Source: Pseudomonadota bacterium (GTDB taxonomy: Bacteria; Pseudomonadota; Alphaproteobacteria; Rhizobiales; Methylopilaceae). Taken from it: DNA of 32,088 bases. The notes under the pieces were generated by a model. It was given only the letters and a program-made list of their open reading frames with translations. It searched no databases and was not told where the DNA came from. Positions 15,014-25,077 of this stretch are shown here, in pieces. Location: contig JAEZCD010000140.1 in assembly GCA_023430145.1 (NCBI GenBank), positions 1 to 32,088 on the forward strand, read 5' to 3'. A program made the translations under genes and the position numbers. The stretch's first letter is position 1. Every line of letters begins with the position of its first letter.

Positions 15014-16192
15014 ATGACGCCATCGCACGAGCCGTGGCTCGTTGCGCTCTCGCTGTTCGTCGCCTTCCAGGGCAGCTATGTGGGGCTGCACCTGGCGCGG
15101 CAGATCCATGCCGCGGAGGACATGCGACGGCGCCTCTTGATCGCCGCCGCGGCGTTCTCGCTGGCGCTCAGCATCTGGACCATGCACTTCGTCGGCATGC
15201 TGGCGATCCGGCTCCCGGCCGCGGTCGATTTCCTGGTGCTGCCGACGCTGCTGTCCTTCCTCGTCTGCGTGCTGGTGGTCGGCTTCGCCGTGTTCGCGGT
15301 CGGCGGCGACGCTCCGCAGCCGCACCGCATCGCGCTCGCCGCCGTCTTCATGGGGACCGGCATCGTCGCCATGCACTATCTCGGCATGTATGCGCTGCAC
15401 GCCAGCGTGCACATGCTGCACGACCGGGAGTGGGTGGCGACCAGCATCCTGCTCGGCGTCACCGCCTCCGGCCTCGCGCGCTGGCTCGGCTTCGGCCGCA
15501 GTGCGCGCGGCTCGATCGTGCTGCCGGCGGCGCTGATGGCGCTCGCCATCTCGACCATGCACTACGCCGCGATGGCCGGGGTGACCTTCCACCCGCACGC
15601 CGCGCCGACGCCGATCGACATGCCGGCCGTCTCGCCCGGCCTGCTCGCCATCATCGTCTCGGTGGTCGCCTTCGTGGTCTCCGGCCTGTTCCTCCTGACG
15701 CTGATCCCCGAGAAGGCGACGCCGGAGGAGACAGCGCATGCCGCGAGCGGCGAGGTGGCGGCCGGGGCATTCGTTGCAGTGGAGGCGGCGGCGGCCGAGA
15801 CCCCCGCGCCGGGTGCGCCACCGGCGCCGGCGCCGGCACGCTATCTCGACACGCTGCCGGTGGAGAAGGACGGCCGGCAGCGGCGGCTCGAGGCCTCGCA
15901 TCTCGTCGCCGTCCGCGCGCAGGCCCACTATACGCAGCTCTTCGACGGCGAGACGACCTGGTTCTGCCCGCTGTCGATCTCGGATGTGGAGGCCGGGCTC
16001 GACCCGGACGTATTCGCCCGGGTGCACCGCAGCCACATCGTCAACCTCGACCGGATCTCGACGATGAAGAACGCCGCGGACGCGGCCGCGGTCGCCATGA
16101 ACGCCCGCACGCCCTACCGCGCCCCGGTCAGCCGGTCGCGCCGCCGCTGGCTGAAGCAGCGCCTCGAGCAGCGGCTGCTGCCGGCGGAATAG
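15014..16192 (+). CDS. coxC: MHYT-LytTR membrane-bound transcriptional regulator (CoxC-type)
   Basis: A 392-residue protein with seven hydrophobic helices in the first 240 residues carrying three MHYT-type motifs: MHFVGM (His58), MHYLGM (near 120) and MHYAAM (near 183). After an alanine/proline linker (about 240-275) comes a C-terminal LytTR DNA-binding domain (about 285-385, with RLEASHLVAVRAQAHYTQLFDGE and FARVHRSHIVNLDRI). MHYT domains are predicted to bind metal and sense O2, CO or NO in the membrane. CoxC and CoxH of Oligotropha carboxidovorans have this build and flank its CO dehydrogenase genes. Here it precedes coxM by 548 bp. ggaggacg sits before the ATG. A membrane-tethered DNA-binding regulator of the cox genes is the likely role. 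Confidence 0.8.
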   Translation: MTPSHEPWLVALSLFVAFQGSYVGLHLARQIHAAEDMRRRLLIAAAAFSLALSIWTMHFVGMLAIRLPAAVDFLVLPTLLSFLVCVLVVGFAVFAVGGDAPQPHRIALAAVFMGTGIVAMHYLGMYALHASVHMLHDREWVATSILLGVTASGLARWLGFGRSARGSIVLPAALMALAISTMHYAAMAGVTFHPHAAPTPIDMPAVSPGLLAIIVSVVAFVVSGLFLLTLIPEKATPEETAHAASGEVAAGAFVAVEAAAAETPAPGAPPAPAPARYLDTLPVEKDGRQRRLEASHLVAVRAQAHYTQLFDGETTWFCPLSISDVEAGLDPDVFARVHRSHIVNLDRISTMKNAADAAAVAMNARTPYRAPVSRSRRRWLKQRLEQRLLPAE

Positions 16193-16312
16193 CTTTTCGC
16201 ACCCGCGAATCGGCGCCGTTGCCCAATGAGGTGGCCCGCGCGCTGTTGCCCCAACGGCACGGTCATTGCGAGATGGGAACCGGCCTCAACCTCGCCGAGA
16301 GCCGATCCCAAT

Positions 16313-16353
16313 CTCTCCCTCATTGCCGGGCTTGTCCCGGCAATGAGGGAGAG
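16313..16353. repeat. ctccctcattgccggg palindromic hairpin
   Basis: Perfect 18-bp inverted repeat: arms 16313-16330 and 16336-16353 with loop cttgt. Its attgccgggcttgtcccggcaat core belongs to another repeat type dispersed in Hyphomicrobiales genomes. It lies between coxC and coxM, 120 bp after the coxC stop. It could end coxC transcription through its stability, but lacks a T-tract. Confidence 0.75.
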
Positions 16354-16415
16354 GATTCGTCGCGAGGCCAATCGAGAGCTTTCAAGACCCCGTATCCCTA
16401 GAGGGCCGAAGCGGC

Positions 16416-16485
16416 GGCGACGCAGCCATCCAGCTTCACGGCGCCGGAAGAGAAGCTGGATTGCTTCGCTGCGCTCGCAATGACG
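16416..16485. repeat. Rhizobiales-type palindromic repeat, copy C (left arm truncated)
   Basis: Matches copies A and B (1003-1206) from the inner left arm (gcgacgcagccatccagctt) through the centre acggcgccggaaga to the full right arm ctcgcaatgacg (16474-16485). The outer left arm cgtcattgcgag is missing at the expected place; a similar ggtcattgcgag occurs 150 bp upstream at 16261, as though the element were split by the insertion of other repeat sequence, including the 16313 hairpin. Confidence 0.75.
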
Positions 16486-16521
16486 CAGGAATGCGGGTCG
16501 CGCCTCGTCCCCACTCGCCTC

Positions 16522-16534
16522 GAGAATCATTCTC
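16522..16534. promoter_or_regulatory. GAGAATCATTCTC palindrome resembling a Fur/Irr-type box
   Basis: Perfect 13-bp palindrome (gagaat c attctc), 207 bp upstream of coxM. It resembles iron-regulator (Fur-superfamily) sites of the form GAGAATNATTCTC. CO dehydrogenase needs two iron-sulfur clusters, so iron control would make sense, but the distance to the likely promoter is long and chance cannot be excluded. Confidence 0.3.
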
Positions 16535-16604
16535 ATCAAGGCCGCGTAGAACGGATCCGGCCGGCCGCGCCGGCTACGAACTGCGTCAGCATGACTGTCG
16601 CAAT

Positions 16605-16687
16605 TCGTGCAGAAATCGACCGCTCGTGCATCGCCGCGGCGATTTGTGCAGGCGCCGTTGTCGCCTTCCGGTTCGGGACCGCATGAT
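16605..16687 (+). promoter_or_regulatory. Candidate LytTR direct-repeat operator and coxM promoter
   Basis: Three near-identical heptamers, tcgtgca (16605-16611), tcgtgca (16624-16630) and ttgtgca (16644-16650), recur with 19- and 20-bp periods, about two helix turns. Directly downstream is a plausible promoter: ttgtcg (16658-16663) and catgat (16682-16687), spacer 18. LytTR regulators bind direct repeats about two turns apart just upstream of -35 boxes, and the adjacent gene coxC encodes such a regulator. The promoter match is moderate, four of six at each box. Confidence 0.5.
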
Positions 16688-16740
16688 TCCGGAAAAATCA
16701 AAGCCGTCCGAGCGAGACGGCGCGATCGGGGAGGCATGCC

Positions 16741-17613
16741 GTGATCCCAAATCCCTTCGCCTATCACCGGCCGTCGAGCGTCGGCGAGGCCGTCGCCCTG
16801 CTCGCCGCGCATGGCGATGAGGCGCGGCCGCTCGCCGGCGGCCACAGCCTGATCCCGATGATGAAGCTGCGCATGGCCGCCCCGGAGCATCTCGTCGACC
16901 TCGCCGGCATCGCCGGCCTGCGGGAGATCGCCGAGGACGGCGCCGAGATCGTCCTCGGCGCGATGGTGACGCAGACCGCCCTCGCCCGCTCGGCGCTGCT
17001 GGCCGAGAAGCTTCCGATCATCCGCGAGACAGCGCTGCAGATCGCCGACCCGCAGGTCCGCTACAAGGGCACGCTCGGCGGCAACGTCGCCAACGGCGAT
17101 CCCGGCAATGACCTTCCCGCGGTCATGCAGTGCCTCGGCGCCACCTATGTGCTTGCCAGCCCGCGCGGCGAGCGGCGCGTGGCCGCCGCCGACTTCTACC
17201 GCGGCGCCTACGACACCGCCCTCGAGCCGGGCGAGCTTCTGGTCGCGGTGCGCATCCCGGTGCCGCCGAAAGGGCACGGCTTCGCCTATCAGAAGCTGAA
17301 GCGGAAGATCGGCGACTACGCCACCGCCGCCGCGGCCGTGATCCTCGTTTTCGAGGCCGGCCGGGTATCGCGCTGCGCCATCGCCCTCACCAATGTCGCG
17401 TCGACGCCGCTGCTGGCAGAGGAGGCAGCTGCGCTCATGGTCGGCGCGACGCTCGATCCGGTGACGGTCCGGAGCGCCGCCGAGGCCGCCAAATCGATCA
17501 CCGACCCGGCCACCGACGGCCGCGGCACCGCCGCCTATCGCCGCGAGATGGCCGGCGTGATGGTCGCCCGCGCACTCGCGGCCGCCGCCGCCCGCGCCGA
17601 CAGGGGAGCCTGA
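16741..17613 (+). CDS. coxM: Aerobic carbon monoxide dehydrogenase, medium (FAD) subunit
   Basis: A 290-residue FAD-binding subunit of the CoxLMS complex. It has the two FAD pyrophosphate loops AGGHS (32-36) and TLGGN (111-115), the strand QIADPQVRYKG, and the motif KRKIGDYATAAAAV that closely resembles known CoxM. It accepts electrons from the CoxS clusters and passes them to the respiratory chain. Start is GTG at 16741 with ggggagg just upstream; an out-of-frame ATG lies in between. It opens the coxMSLDEFG operon, four bases before coxS. Confidence 0.95.
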   Translation: MIPNPFAYHRPSSVGEAVALLAAHGDEARPLAGGHSLIPMMKLRMAAPEHLVDLAGIAGLREIAEDGAEIVLGAMVTQTALARSALLAEKLPIIRETALQIADPQVRYKGTLGGNVANGDPGNDLPAVMQCLGATYVLASPRGERRVAAADFYRGAYDTALEPGELLVAVRIPVPPKGHGFAYQKLKRKIGDYATAAAAVILVFEAGRVSRCAIALTNVASTPLLAEEAAALMVGATLDPVTVRSAAEAAKSITDPATDGRGTAAYRREMAGVMVARALAAAAARADRGA

Positions 17614-17616
17614 GCC

Positions 17617-18128
17617 ATGGCCGACACCTCCGAAGCGACCGTTCCCGTCTCCCTCACCGTCAACGGCAAGCGCTACCAGCGCTTCGTCGAGCCGCGCACG
17701 CTGCTCGTCCACCTGCTGCGCGAGGAGCTGAGCCTCACCGGCACCCACATCGGCTGCGAGACGTCGCATTGCGGCGCCTGCACGGTGGAGCTCGACGGCA
17801 CGTCGGTGAAGTCCTGCACGATGTTCGCCGTGCAGGCCGACGGCGCGAGGATCACCACCATCGAGGGCATGGCGGCGCCGGACGGCACCCTGTCGGCCCT
17901 GCAGGAGGGCTTTCGCCAGATGCACGGCCTGCAATGCGGCTTCTGCACGCCGGGCATGATCATGCGCGCGCATGTGCTCTTGCAGGAGATCCCCGACCCG
18001 ACCGAGGAGGAGATCCGCTTCGGCATCGCCGGCAATCTCTGCCGCTGCACGGGCTACCAGAACATCGTCAAGGCGATCCAGTACGCCGCCGCGGTCCTCG
18101 CCGGCCGCACCTTCGAGGAGGCCGCCGA

Positions 18129-18132
<4 letters not shown>
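17617..18132 (+). CDS. coxS: Aerobic carbon monoxide dehydrogenase, small (2Fe-2S) subunit
   Basis: A 171-residue protein carrying two [2Fe-2S] clusters. The N-terminal plant-ferredoxin-type cluster is bound by Cys47, Cys52, Cys55 and Cys67 (GCETSHCGACTVE), and the C-terminal four-helix domain by Cys107, Cys110, Cys142 and Cys144 (QCGFCTPGM and LCRCTGY). All eight ligands are present. It relays electrons from the CoxL molybdenum site to the CoxM flavin. ggggag precedes the ATG; its stop overlaps the coxL ATG by four bases. Confidence 0.96.
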
Positions 18133-20543
<2,411 letters not shown>

Positions 20544-20628
20544 GCGCTTGCTCGGGAGCGCCCTGCGAGACGCCGCTCGCCCGAGTCCGCGGGGCTCTGG
20601 CCGAGGCGTCCGCGGCTCCGGCGCGCTT

Positions 20629-20773
20629 CCTTCTCCCAGGGGGAGAAGGTGGCTGCGAAGCAGCCGGATGAGGGGGTACGGAGCTCCCGAACGAAACTCT
20701 GAGGTGCACTTGCCGAGAGGCCTTACCCCCTCACCCGTCGCCTTCGGCGACACCCTCTCCCCATGGGAGAGGG
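20629..20773. repeat. Composite multi-hairpin (cloverleaf-like) repeat
   Basis: Four hairpins lie in order: ccttctccc/gggagaagg (20629-20649), ggctgc/gcagcc (20651-20665), gtcgcc/ggcgac (20737-20751) and ccctctccc/gggagaggg (20753-20773). A closing stem, tgagggggta (20669-20678) with taccccctca (20724-20733), pairs around a 45-base internal loop. It fills most of the 272-bp gap between coxL and hicB. Such mosaic elements are dispersed in Hyphomicrobiales. It may end coxL transcription or the convergent hicAB transcript. Confidence 0.75.
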
Positions 20774-20815
20774 AAGAGGTGCTGAGTCATGACCCACCGT
20801 CCGCTATCAGCGCAG

Positions 20816-21109
20816 CTAGGCGGCTCGCCCACGCGAGCGGGGAGCCGCCGGGCCGGGAACGAGCAGGACGAGCGCGTCGTGCGCAGCATCCTGGAAGTCC
20901 GGATCGAGGCGCAGGCTATCGATGCTACGGGGGGCCGGCAGATCGAAATCACCGTCGCCTGCTTCGGCAAACAGCGCCAACGCCTCTGATGCATTGAGGG
21001 CGAGCTCTTCCAATGTATCAGCCGCAGAATAGCAGCCCGGCACATCGGGAAAGCTCAGGCCGAAGCTGGACTCCGGATCCTTGTGCACGAGAGCTATGTA
21101 GTATGTCAT
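20816..21109 (-). CDS. hicB: HicB-type antitoxin
   Basis: A 97-residue protein with the HicB partial RNase H-fold: MTYYIALVHKDPESSFGLSFPDVPGCYSAADTLEELALNASEAL. It would bind and neutralise HicA, and HicB-family members usually repress their own operon. A C-terminal DNA-binding ribbon or helix is not clear here; the tail from about residue 60 (LRLDPDFQDAAHDALVLLVPG) is short. It follows hicA with a 16-bp gap on the minus strand, the toxin-first order seen in hicAB. Confidence 0.85.
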   Translation of the reverse strand: MTYYIALVHKDPESSFGLSFPDVPGCYSAADTLEELALNASEALALFAEAGDGDFDLPAPRSIDSLRLDPDFQDAAHDALVLLVPGPAAPRSRGRAA

Positions 21110-21125
21110 GAGTTACCTTCCGCTC

Positions 21126-21317
21126 TCAGCGCAGCCACCCGGCATCCTTATAGATCGCGCGCAACGTGCCGATCGGCAAATCCTTGCGCGGATGCGGCAG
21201 CACGACTCGCCGCCTGCTGACCGGATGCACGAAGACATGGTGCGAGCCGGAGATACGAACAAGCCGATACCCTTCCGCTTCCAGCCGGCGAACGATCGCT
21301 CTGCTGTCCCGCTCCAC
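21126..21317 (-). CDS. hicA: HicA-type mRNA interferase toxin
   Basis: A 63-residue double-stranded-RNA-binding-fold toxin. It shows the HicA pattern RAIVRRLEAEGYRLVRISGSHHVFVHP with the catalytic histidine in GSHH, then VVLPHPRKDLPIGTLRAIYKDAGW. The start is GTG at 21317, which has ggagg five bases upstream; a longer in-frame reading to 21401 lacks similarity and overlaps coxD. The pair sits on the opposite strand inside the cox operon. The promoter would lie in the 74 bp shared with the coxD start. Confidence 0.85.
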   Translation of the reverse strand: MERDSRAIVRRLEAEGYRLVRISGSHHVFVHPVSRRRVVLPHPRKDLPIGTLRAIYKDAGWLR

Positions 21318-21391
21318 GAGACCTCCGCCGTGTCCGGCGTCAGTTTGCGTGGATCGGTTGCCTTGTCCAGCTCCGCAGCGCCGGTACCAGC

Positions 21392-22273
21392 GTGACCACA
21401 CCCCTCCCCCGCCAGCAGCTCGCCGCCCGCCTGGCCGAGATCGGCTACATCGCCGATGCGGGCCTCGCGACGACGCTCGTGCTGATGGACATGCTGCGGC
21501 GGCCGCTGCTCGTCGAGGGCGCGGCCGGCGTCGGCAAGACCGAGATCGCCAAGGCGCTCGCGGCGGTCCACGGGGCCGAGCTGATCCGCCTGCAATGCTA
21601 CGAGGGGCTCGACCGCAACGACGCGCTCTACGAGTGGAACTACCAGCGCCAGCTGCTGGCCATCAAGACGCGCGAGGGCGCCGATCCGGACACGGTCGAG
21701 GCGCACATCTTCTCGGAAGCCTATCTGCTGGAACGGCCGCTGCTGGCGGCGATCCGGCGGCCGGTGGCGCCGGTGCTGCTGATCGACGAGATCGATCGCG
21801 CCGACGAGGCGTTCGAAGCCTTCCTGCTCGAGCTTCTGTCCGACTTCCAGGTCTCGATCCCCGAGCTCGGCACCATCCGCGCCACCGCCATTCCCCGTGT
21901 CGTCCTGACCTCGAACGGCACCCGCGAGCCGTCGGACGCGCTGCGCCGCCGCTGCCTCTATCACGCGCTCGATTTCCCGGACGTGGATCGCGAGGCGCGC
22001 ATCCTGCTCGTCCGTATACCCGGCATCGACACCGCGCTCGCCCTGCAGATCGCCCGGCTGATGCACGAGGTGCGCAGACAGGAGCTGTCGAAGACGCCCG
22101 GCATCGCCGAGACGCTGGACTGGGCCGCCGCCCTCGTCGGCCTTTCGGTTCCGCGGCTCGATGCGGACCGGGAGGCGGTGTTCGAGACGCTCGCCTGCGT
22201 GCTGAAGACGCGCGAGGACCGCGCCCGCATCACCCGCGAGGTGACGGACCGGCTGATCGGCAAGGTGGCGTGA
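21392..22273 (+). CDS. coxD: CoxD, MoxR-type AAA+ ATPase for CO dehydrogenase maturation
   Basis: A 293-residue AAA+ ATPase with Walker A GAAGVGKTE (Gly43-Glu51), Walker B VLLIDEIDRAD (about 128-138), the sensor-1 region VVLTSNGTRE, and arginine-rich LRRRCLYHALDFPD. CoxD is needed to insert sulfur and copper into the [CuSMoO2] centre. Start is GTG at 21392; no strong ribosome binding site is visible, unusual for this operon, and separation from coxL by hicAB may have removed the native leader. The downstream coxE begins one base after the stop. Confidence 0.92.
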   Translation: MTTPLPRQQLAARLAEIGYIADAGLATTLVLMDMLRRPLLVEGAAGVGKTEIAKALAAVHGAELIRLQCYEGLDRNDALYEWNYQRQLLAIKTREGADPDTVEAHIFSEAYLLERPLLAAIRRPVAPVLLIDEIDRADEAFEAFLLELLSDFQVSIPELGTIRATAIPRVVLTSNGTREPSDALRRRCLYHALDFPDVDREARILLVRIPGIDTALALQIARLMHEVRRQELSKTPGIAETLDWAAALVGLSVPRLDADREAVFETLACVLKTREDRARITREVTDRLIGKVA

Positions 22274-22274
22274 G

Positions 22275-23465
22275 ATGGCCGCGCCCGCCTTTCGCACCCC
22301 GGACGAGGTCGGCGGCGCCGTCCGAGTGCGGCTCGCGGGCTTCGTCCGTACGCTGCGCGACAACGGCTTCCGGATCGGACCTGCGGAGGCCGGCGATGCG
22401 CTCGCCGTCCTCGCCACGCCGGGCATGGACCGAGTCGCGGCAGCAAGACCCGCGCTGCGGGCGCTGTTCTGCGGCCGGCGATCCGACTGGGACGCCTTCG
22501 ATGCGCTGTTCGACGCCTTCTGGAGCGGGCGCGGCGTGAAATCCCGCATCGCCGTCATGGGGGCACCGCCCGGATCGATGCGCCCCTCGCTGCGGTCGCC
22601 GACCGTCGGCGCCGGCGGCGTGCCGGGGCCGGCGGGCGATGTCGAGCGCGGCGACGGCGACATGCAGATCGAGGCCGAGCCGTCCGGCCGCCGCGAGGGC
22701 GCGAGCCGGGCCGAAAGCCTCGCCCGGACCGATTTTCGCAAGATCGCCGATCCGCAGGCGCTCGCCGAGGCGCACGCGCTCGCCGAACGGCTCGCCGCCG
22801 CCATGCGCGCCCGCCTCACCCGGCGCGACCGCATCGCCCGCCGCGGCCGCCAGGTCGATCTTCGGCGAACCATCCGCAGGAGCCTGCCCTTCGGCGGCGT
22901 GCCGCTCGACCTCGTGTATCGCCGCCGGCGAACGCGGCCCCTGCGGCTCGTCGTGCTGCTCGACGCCTCCGGCTCGATGAGCCTCTACACCGGCGTCTTC
23001 CTCCGCTTCGTGCACGGCGTGCTGGACCATTTTCGCGAGGCGGAGGCCTTCCTGTTCCACACGCGCCTCGTGCACGTCTCCGATGCGCTGCGCGAGAAGG
23101 ACACGGCCCGTGCGCTCGACCGCATGAGCCTGATGGCCGAGGGCGTCGGCGGCGGCACGCGGATCGGCGACAGCCTCGCCGCCTTCAACCGCGGACATGC
23201 GGCGCGCGTGATCCATTCTCGCACCTGCGTGATGATCCTGTCCGACGGCTACGACACCGGCGAGCCGGAGCGGCTCGGCGCCGAGATGGCGAGCCTGCGC
23301 CGACGCTGCCGGCGGATCGTCTGGCTGAACCCGCTGCTCGGCTGGGAGGGCTACGAGCCCGTCGCCCGCGGCATGGCCGCGGCGCTGCCGCATGTGACCC
23401 TGTTCGCGCCGGCCCACAATCTCGAGAGCCTCGCCGCGCTCGAGCCTTACCTCGCTCGCCTCTGA
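22275..23465 (+). CDS. coxE: CoxE, von Willebrand A-domain maturation protein
   Basis: A 396-residue protein with a C-terminal VWA domain. Its metal-ion-dependent adhesion site is intact: DASGSMS (Asp230, Ser232, Ser234), the Thr of GVGGGTRIG, and Asp of SDGYDTG. The N-terminal half has a conserved VRLAGFVRTLRDNGFRIGPAEAGDAL helix pair and a low-complexity linker (about 105-150). CoxE partners the CoxD ATPase, like MoxR-VWA pairs, in assembling the copper-molybdenum site. Its stop overlaps the coxF ATG by one base. Confidence 0.92.
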   Translation: MAAPAFRTPDEVGGAVRVRLAGFVRTLRDNGFRIGPAEAGDALAVLATPGMDRVAAARPALRALFCGRRSDWDAFDALFDAFWSGRGVKSRIAVMGAPPGSMRPSLRSPTVGAGGVPGPAGDVERGDGDMQIEAEPSGRREGASRAESLARTDFRKIADPQALAEAHALAERLAAAMRARLTRRDRIARRGRQVDLRRTIRRSLPFGGVPLDLVYRRRRTRPLRLVVLLDASGSMSLYTGVFLRFVHGVLDHFREAEAFLFHTRLVHVSDALREKDTARALDRMSLMAEGVGGGTRIGDSLAAFNRGHAARVIHSRTCVMILSDGYDTGEPERLGAEMASLRRRCRRIVWLNPLLGWEGYEPVARGMAAALPHVTLFAPAHNLESLAALEPYLARL

Positions 23466-24301
23466 TGGAGCGCTCCATGCAGGCCCGGCCGGACGTCGCC
23501 GATCTCGTCGCCAGCCTCGAGGCGAGCGGCGAGCCGTTCGCGCTCGCCACCGTGGTCCGTACCGTGTCGGCGACCGCAGCCAAGGCCGGTGCGAAGGCGG
23601 TGATCCGGCCGGACGGCACCATCTCGGCCGGCTGGATCGGCGGCGGCTGCGCCCGGGCCGCCGTGCTCGCCGCGGCCCGCGACGCCCTCGCGGACGGAAA
23701 TCCGCGCCTCGTCTCGGTGCTGCCGAAGGACCTGTTCGCCGAGCGCGCGCTCGAACCCGGCGCGGAGCACGAGGGCGTGCGCTTCGCCCGCAACATGTGC
23801 CCGAGCCAGGGAACCATGGACATCTTCGTCGAGCCGATGCTGCCGCCGCCGGCCCTGGCCGTGCTCGGCGCGAGCCCGGTCGCGGTCGCCCTCGCCGAGC
23901 TGGCGCCGCGCTTCGGCTATCGCGTGACGGTCTGCGCGCCGGCGGAGGATCAGGCGCTGTTCGCGAGCCCCGACCGGCGCATCGAGGGCTTTGCACTGCC
24001 GGCGACGCAGGAGGGCCGGCGCTTCGTCGTCGTCGCGACGCAGGGGCGCGGCGACGAGGCCGCGCTGACGGCCGCGCTGTCGGTGGAGGCCGACCACGTC
24101 GCCTTCGTCGGCAGCCGGCGGAAAGTCGCCGCCTTGCGGGAAAAGATCGTCGGCGCCGGCCTGCCGCCCGAGCGCTTCGACAGGCTGAAATTCCCCGCCG
24201 GGCTCGACATCGGCGCCGTCACCCCCGAGGAGATCGCGCTCTCCATCCTCGCCGAGATTCTCGCCATCCGCCGGCTCGCCCGGCGGCAGGCGACAGCTTA
24301 G
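23465..24301 (+). CDS. coxF: CoxF, XdhC/CoxI-family molybdenum-cofactor insertion protein
   Basis: A 278-residue XdhC/CoxI-family protein. The N-terminal XdhC_CoxI domain contains FALATVVRTVSATAAKAGAKAVI and ISAGWIGGGC (about 28-62), and the C-terminal Rossmann-like domain includes LAVLGASPVAVALAEL, HVAFVGSRRKVAALRE and FPAGLDIGAVTPEEIALSILAEI. Such proteins bind, sulfurate and insert the molybdopterin cofactor. Gene order D-E-F-G makes it CoxF rather than CoxI. Translation is coupled to coxE by TGATG. Confidence 0.88.
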   Translation: MERSMQARPDVADLVASLEASGEPFALATVVRTVSATAAKAGAKAVIRPDGTISAGWIGGGCARAAVLAAARDALADGNPRLVSVLPKDLFAERALEPGAEHEGVRFARNMCPSQGTMDIFVEPMLPPPALAVLGASPVAVALAELAPRFGYRVTVCAPAEDQALFASPDRRIEGFALPATQEGRRFVVVATQGRGDEAALTAALSVEADHVAFVGSRRKVAALREKIVGAGLPPERFDRLKFPAGLDIGAVTPEEIALSILAEILAIRRLARRQATA

Positions 24302-24310
24302 GAGCACCGC

Positions 24311-24937
24311 ATGCAGATGACCGACAGCCGGCGCCTGCCGGCCACGCCGGAGGCGGTCTGGGCCGCGCTCAACGATCCCGACGTGCTGAGGCTATGCATT
24401 CCGGGCTGCGAGAGCCTGGAGAAGACATCGCCGACCGAGATGACGGCGAGCGTCGTGCTGAAGGTCGGCCCGGTGAAGGCTAAGTTCGCCGGCAAGGTGA
24501 CGCTGTCCGATGTCGACCCGCCGCACGGCTATCGCATCGCGGGCGAGGGCTCGGGCGGCGTCGCCGGCTTCGCCAAGGGCGGCGCCACGGTGCGGCTCGA
24601 GGCCGACGGCGAGGCGACCGTCCTGCACTACGAGGCCGACGCACGGGTCGGCGGCAAGCTCGCCCAGCTCGGCGGCCGGCTGATCGATTCAACCGCGCAA
24701 AAACTCGCCGGCGAGTTCTTCGACAAGTTCGCCGCCATCGTCGCGCCCGCCGCGGAGCCGGAGACGGCCGCGGAGCCCGCCGCGCCTATGGAGGCGGTCT
24801 CGGTGGAAGCGCCGGAGATCCCGGCCGGCGCGCCCGAGAAGAAGGGATGGCTGAAAGGCCTGTTCGCAAAGCCGGGCGCGACCACGGCGGCGATCGCGCT
24901 GCTCACGGCGGCGTCGCTGCCGTTGCCTATGGACTGA
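24311..24937 (+). CDS. coxG: CoxG, SRPBCC-family membrane recruitment protein
   Basis: A 208-residue protein. The START/SRPBCC fold spans about residues 1-148 (SRRLPATPEAVWAALNDPDVLRLCIPGCESLEK, then the carbon-monoxide-dehydrogenase-subunit-G pattern VGPVKAKFAGKVTLSDVDPPHGY and RLIDSTAQKLAGEFFDKF). A linker rich in Pro, Ala and Glu (150-180) leads to a basic segment (KKGWLKGLFAKPG) and a C-terminal hydrophobic helix, fitting a tail-anchored protein. CoxG is thought to dock the CO dehydrogenase on the membrane and link it to the quinone pool. ggagc precedes the ATG. The cluster ends here; no coxH, I or K follows. Confidence 0.88.
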   Translation: MQMTDSRRLPATPEAVWAALNDPDVLRLCIPGCESLEKTSPTEMTASVVLKVGPVKAKFAGKVTLSDVDPPHGYRIAGEGSGGVAGFAKGGATVRLEADGEATVLHYEADARVGGKLAQLGGRLIDSTAQKLAGEFFDKFAAIVAPAAEPETAAEPAAPMEAVSVEAPEIPAGAPEKKGWLKGLFAKPGATTAAIALLTAASLPLPMD

Positions 24938-25077
24938 GGCACGGCTCCGGGCCTGGTGCGGCGTCTCGCTGCCCGGAGCATCCCCCTCCCCCTGCTGCGA
25001 CGCACGATGCGCCGGCGGCCCTCTTGTGCGAGCATCCTTGCGCCCCAGATTCCGGTTGCTCGCGCAGGAGGGTTCCC

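Noticed and set aside
17130..18128. N-terminal extension of the coxL frame back into coxM and coxS
   Set aside because: Family similarity starts at the ATG at 18129, which overlaps the coxS stop in the usual ATGA fashion; the extension is arginine-rich frame read-through.
21318..21401. Longer HicA start upstream of the GTG at 21317
   Set aside because: The extension lacks HicA similarity, overlaps the coxD start and has no ribosome binding site, whereas 21317 has ggagg at five bases.
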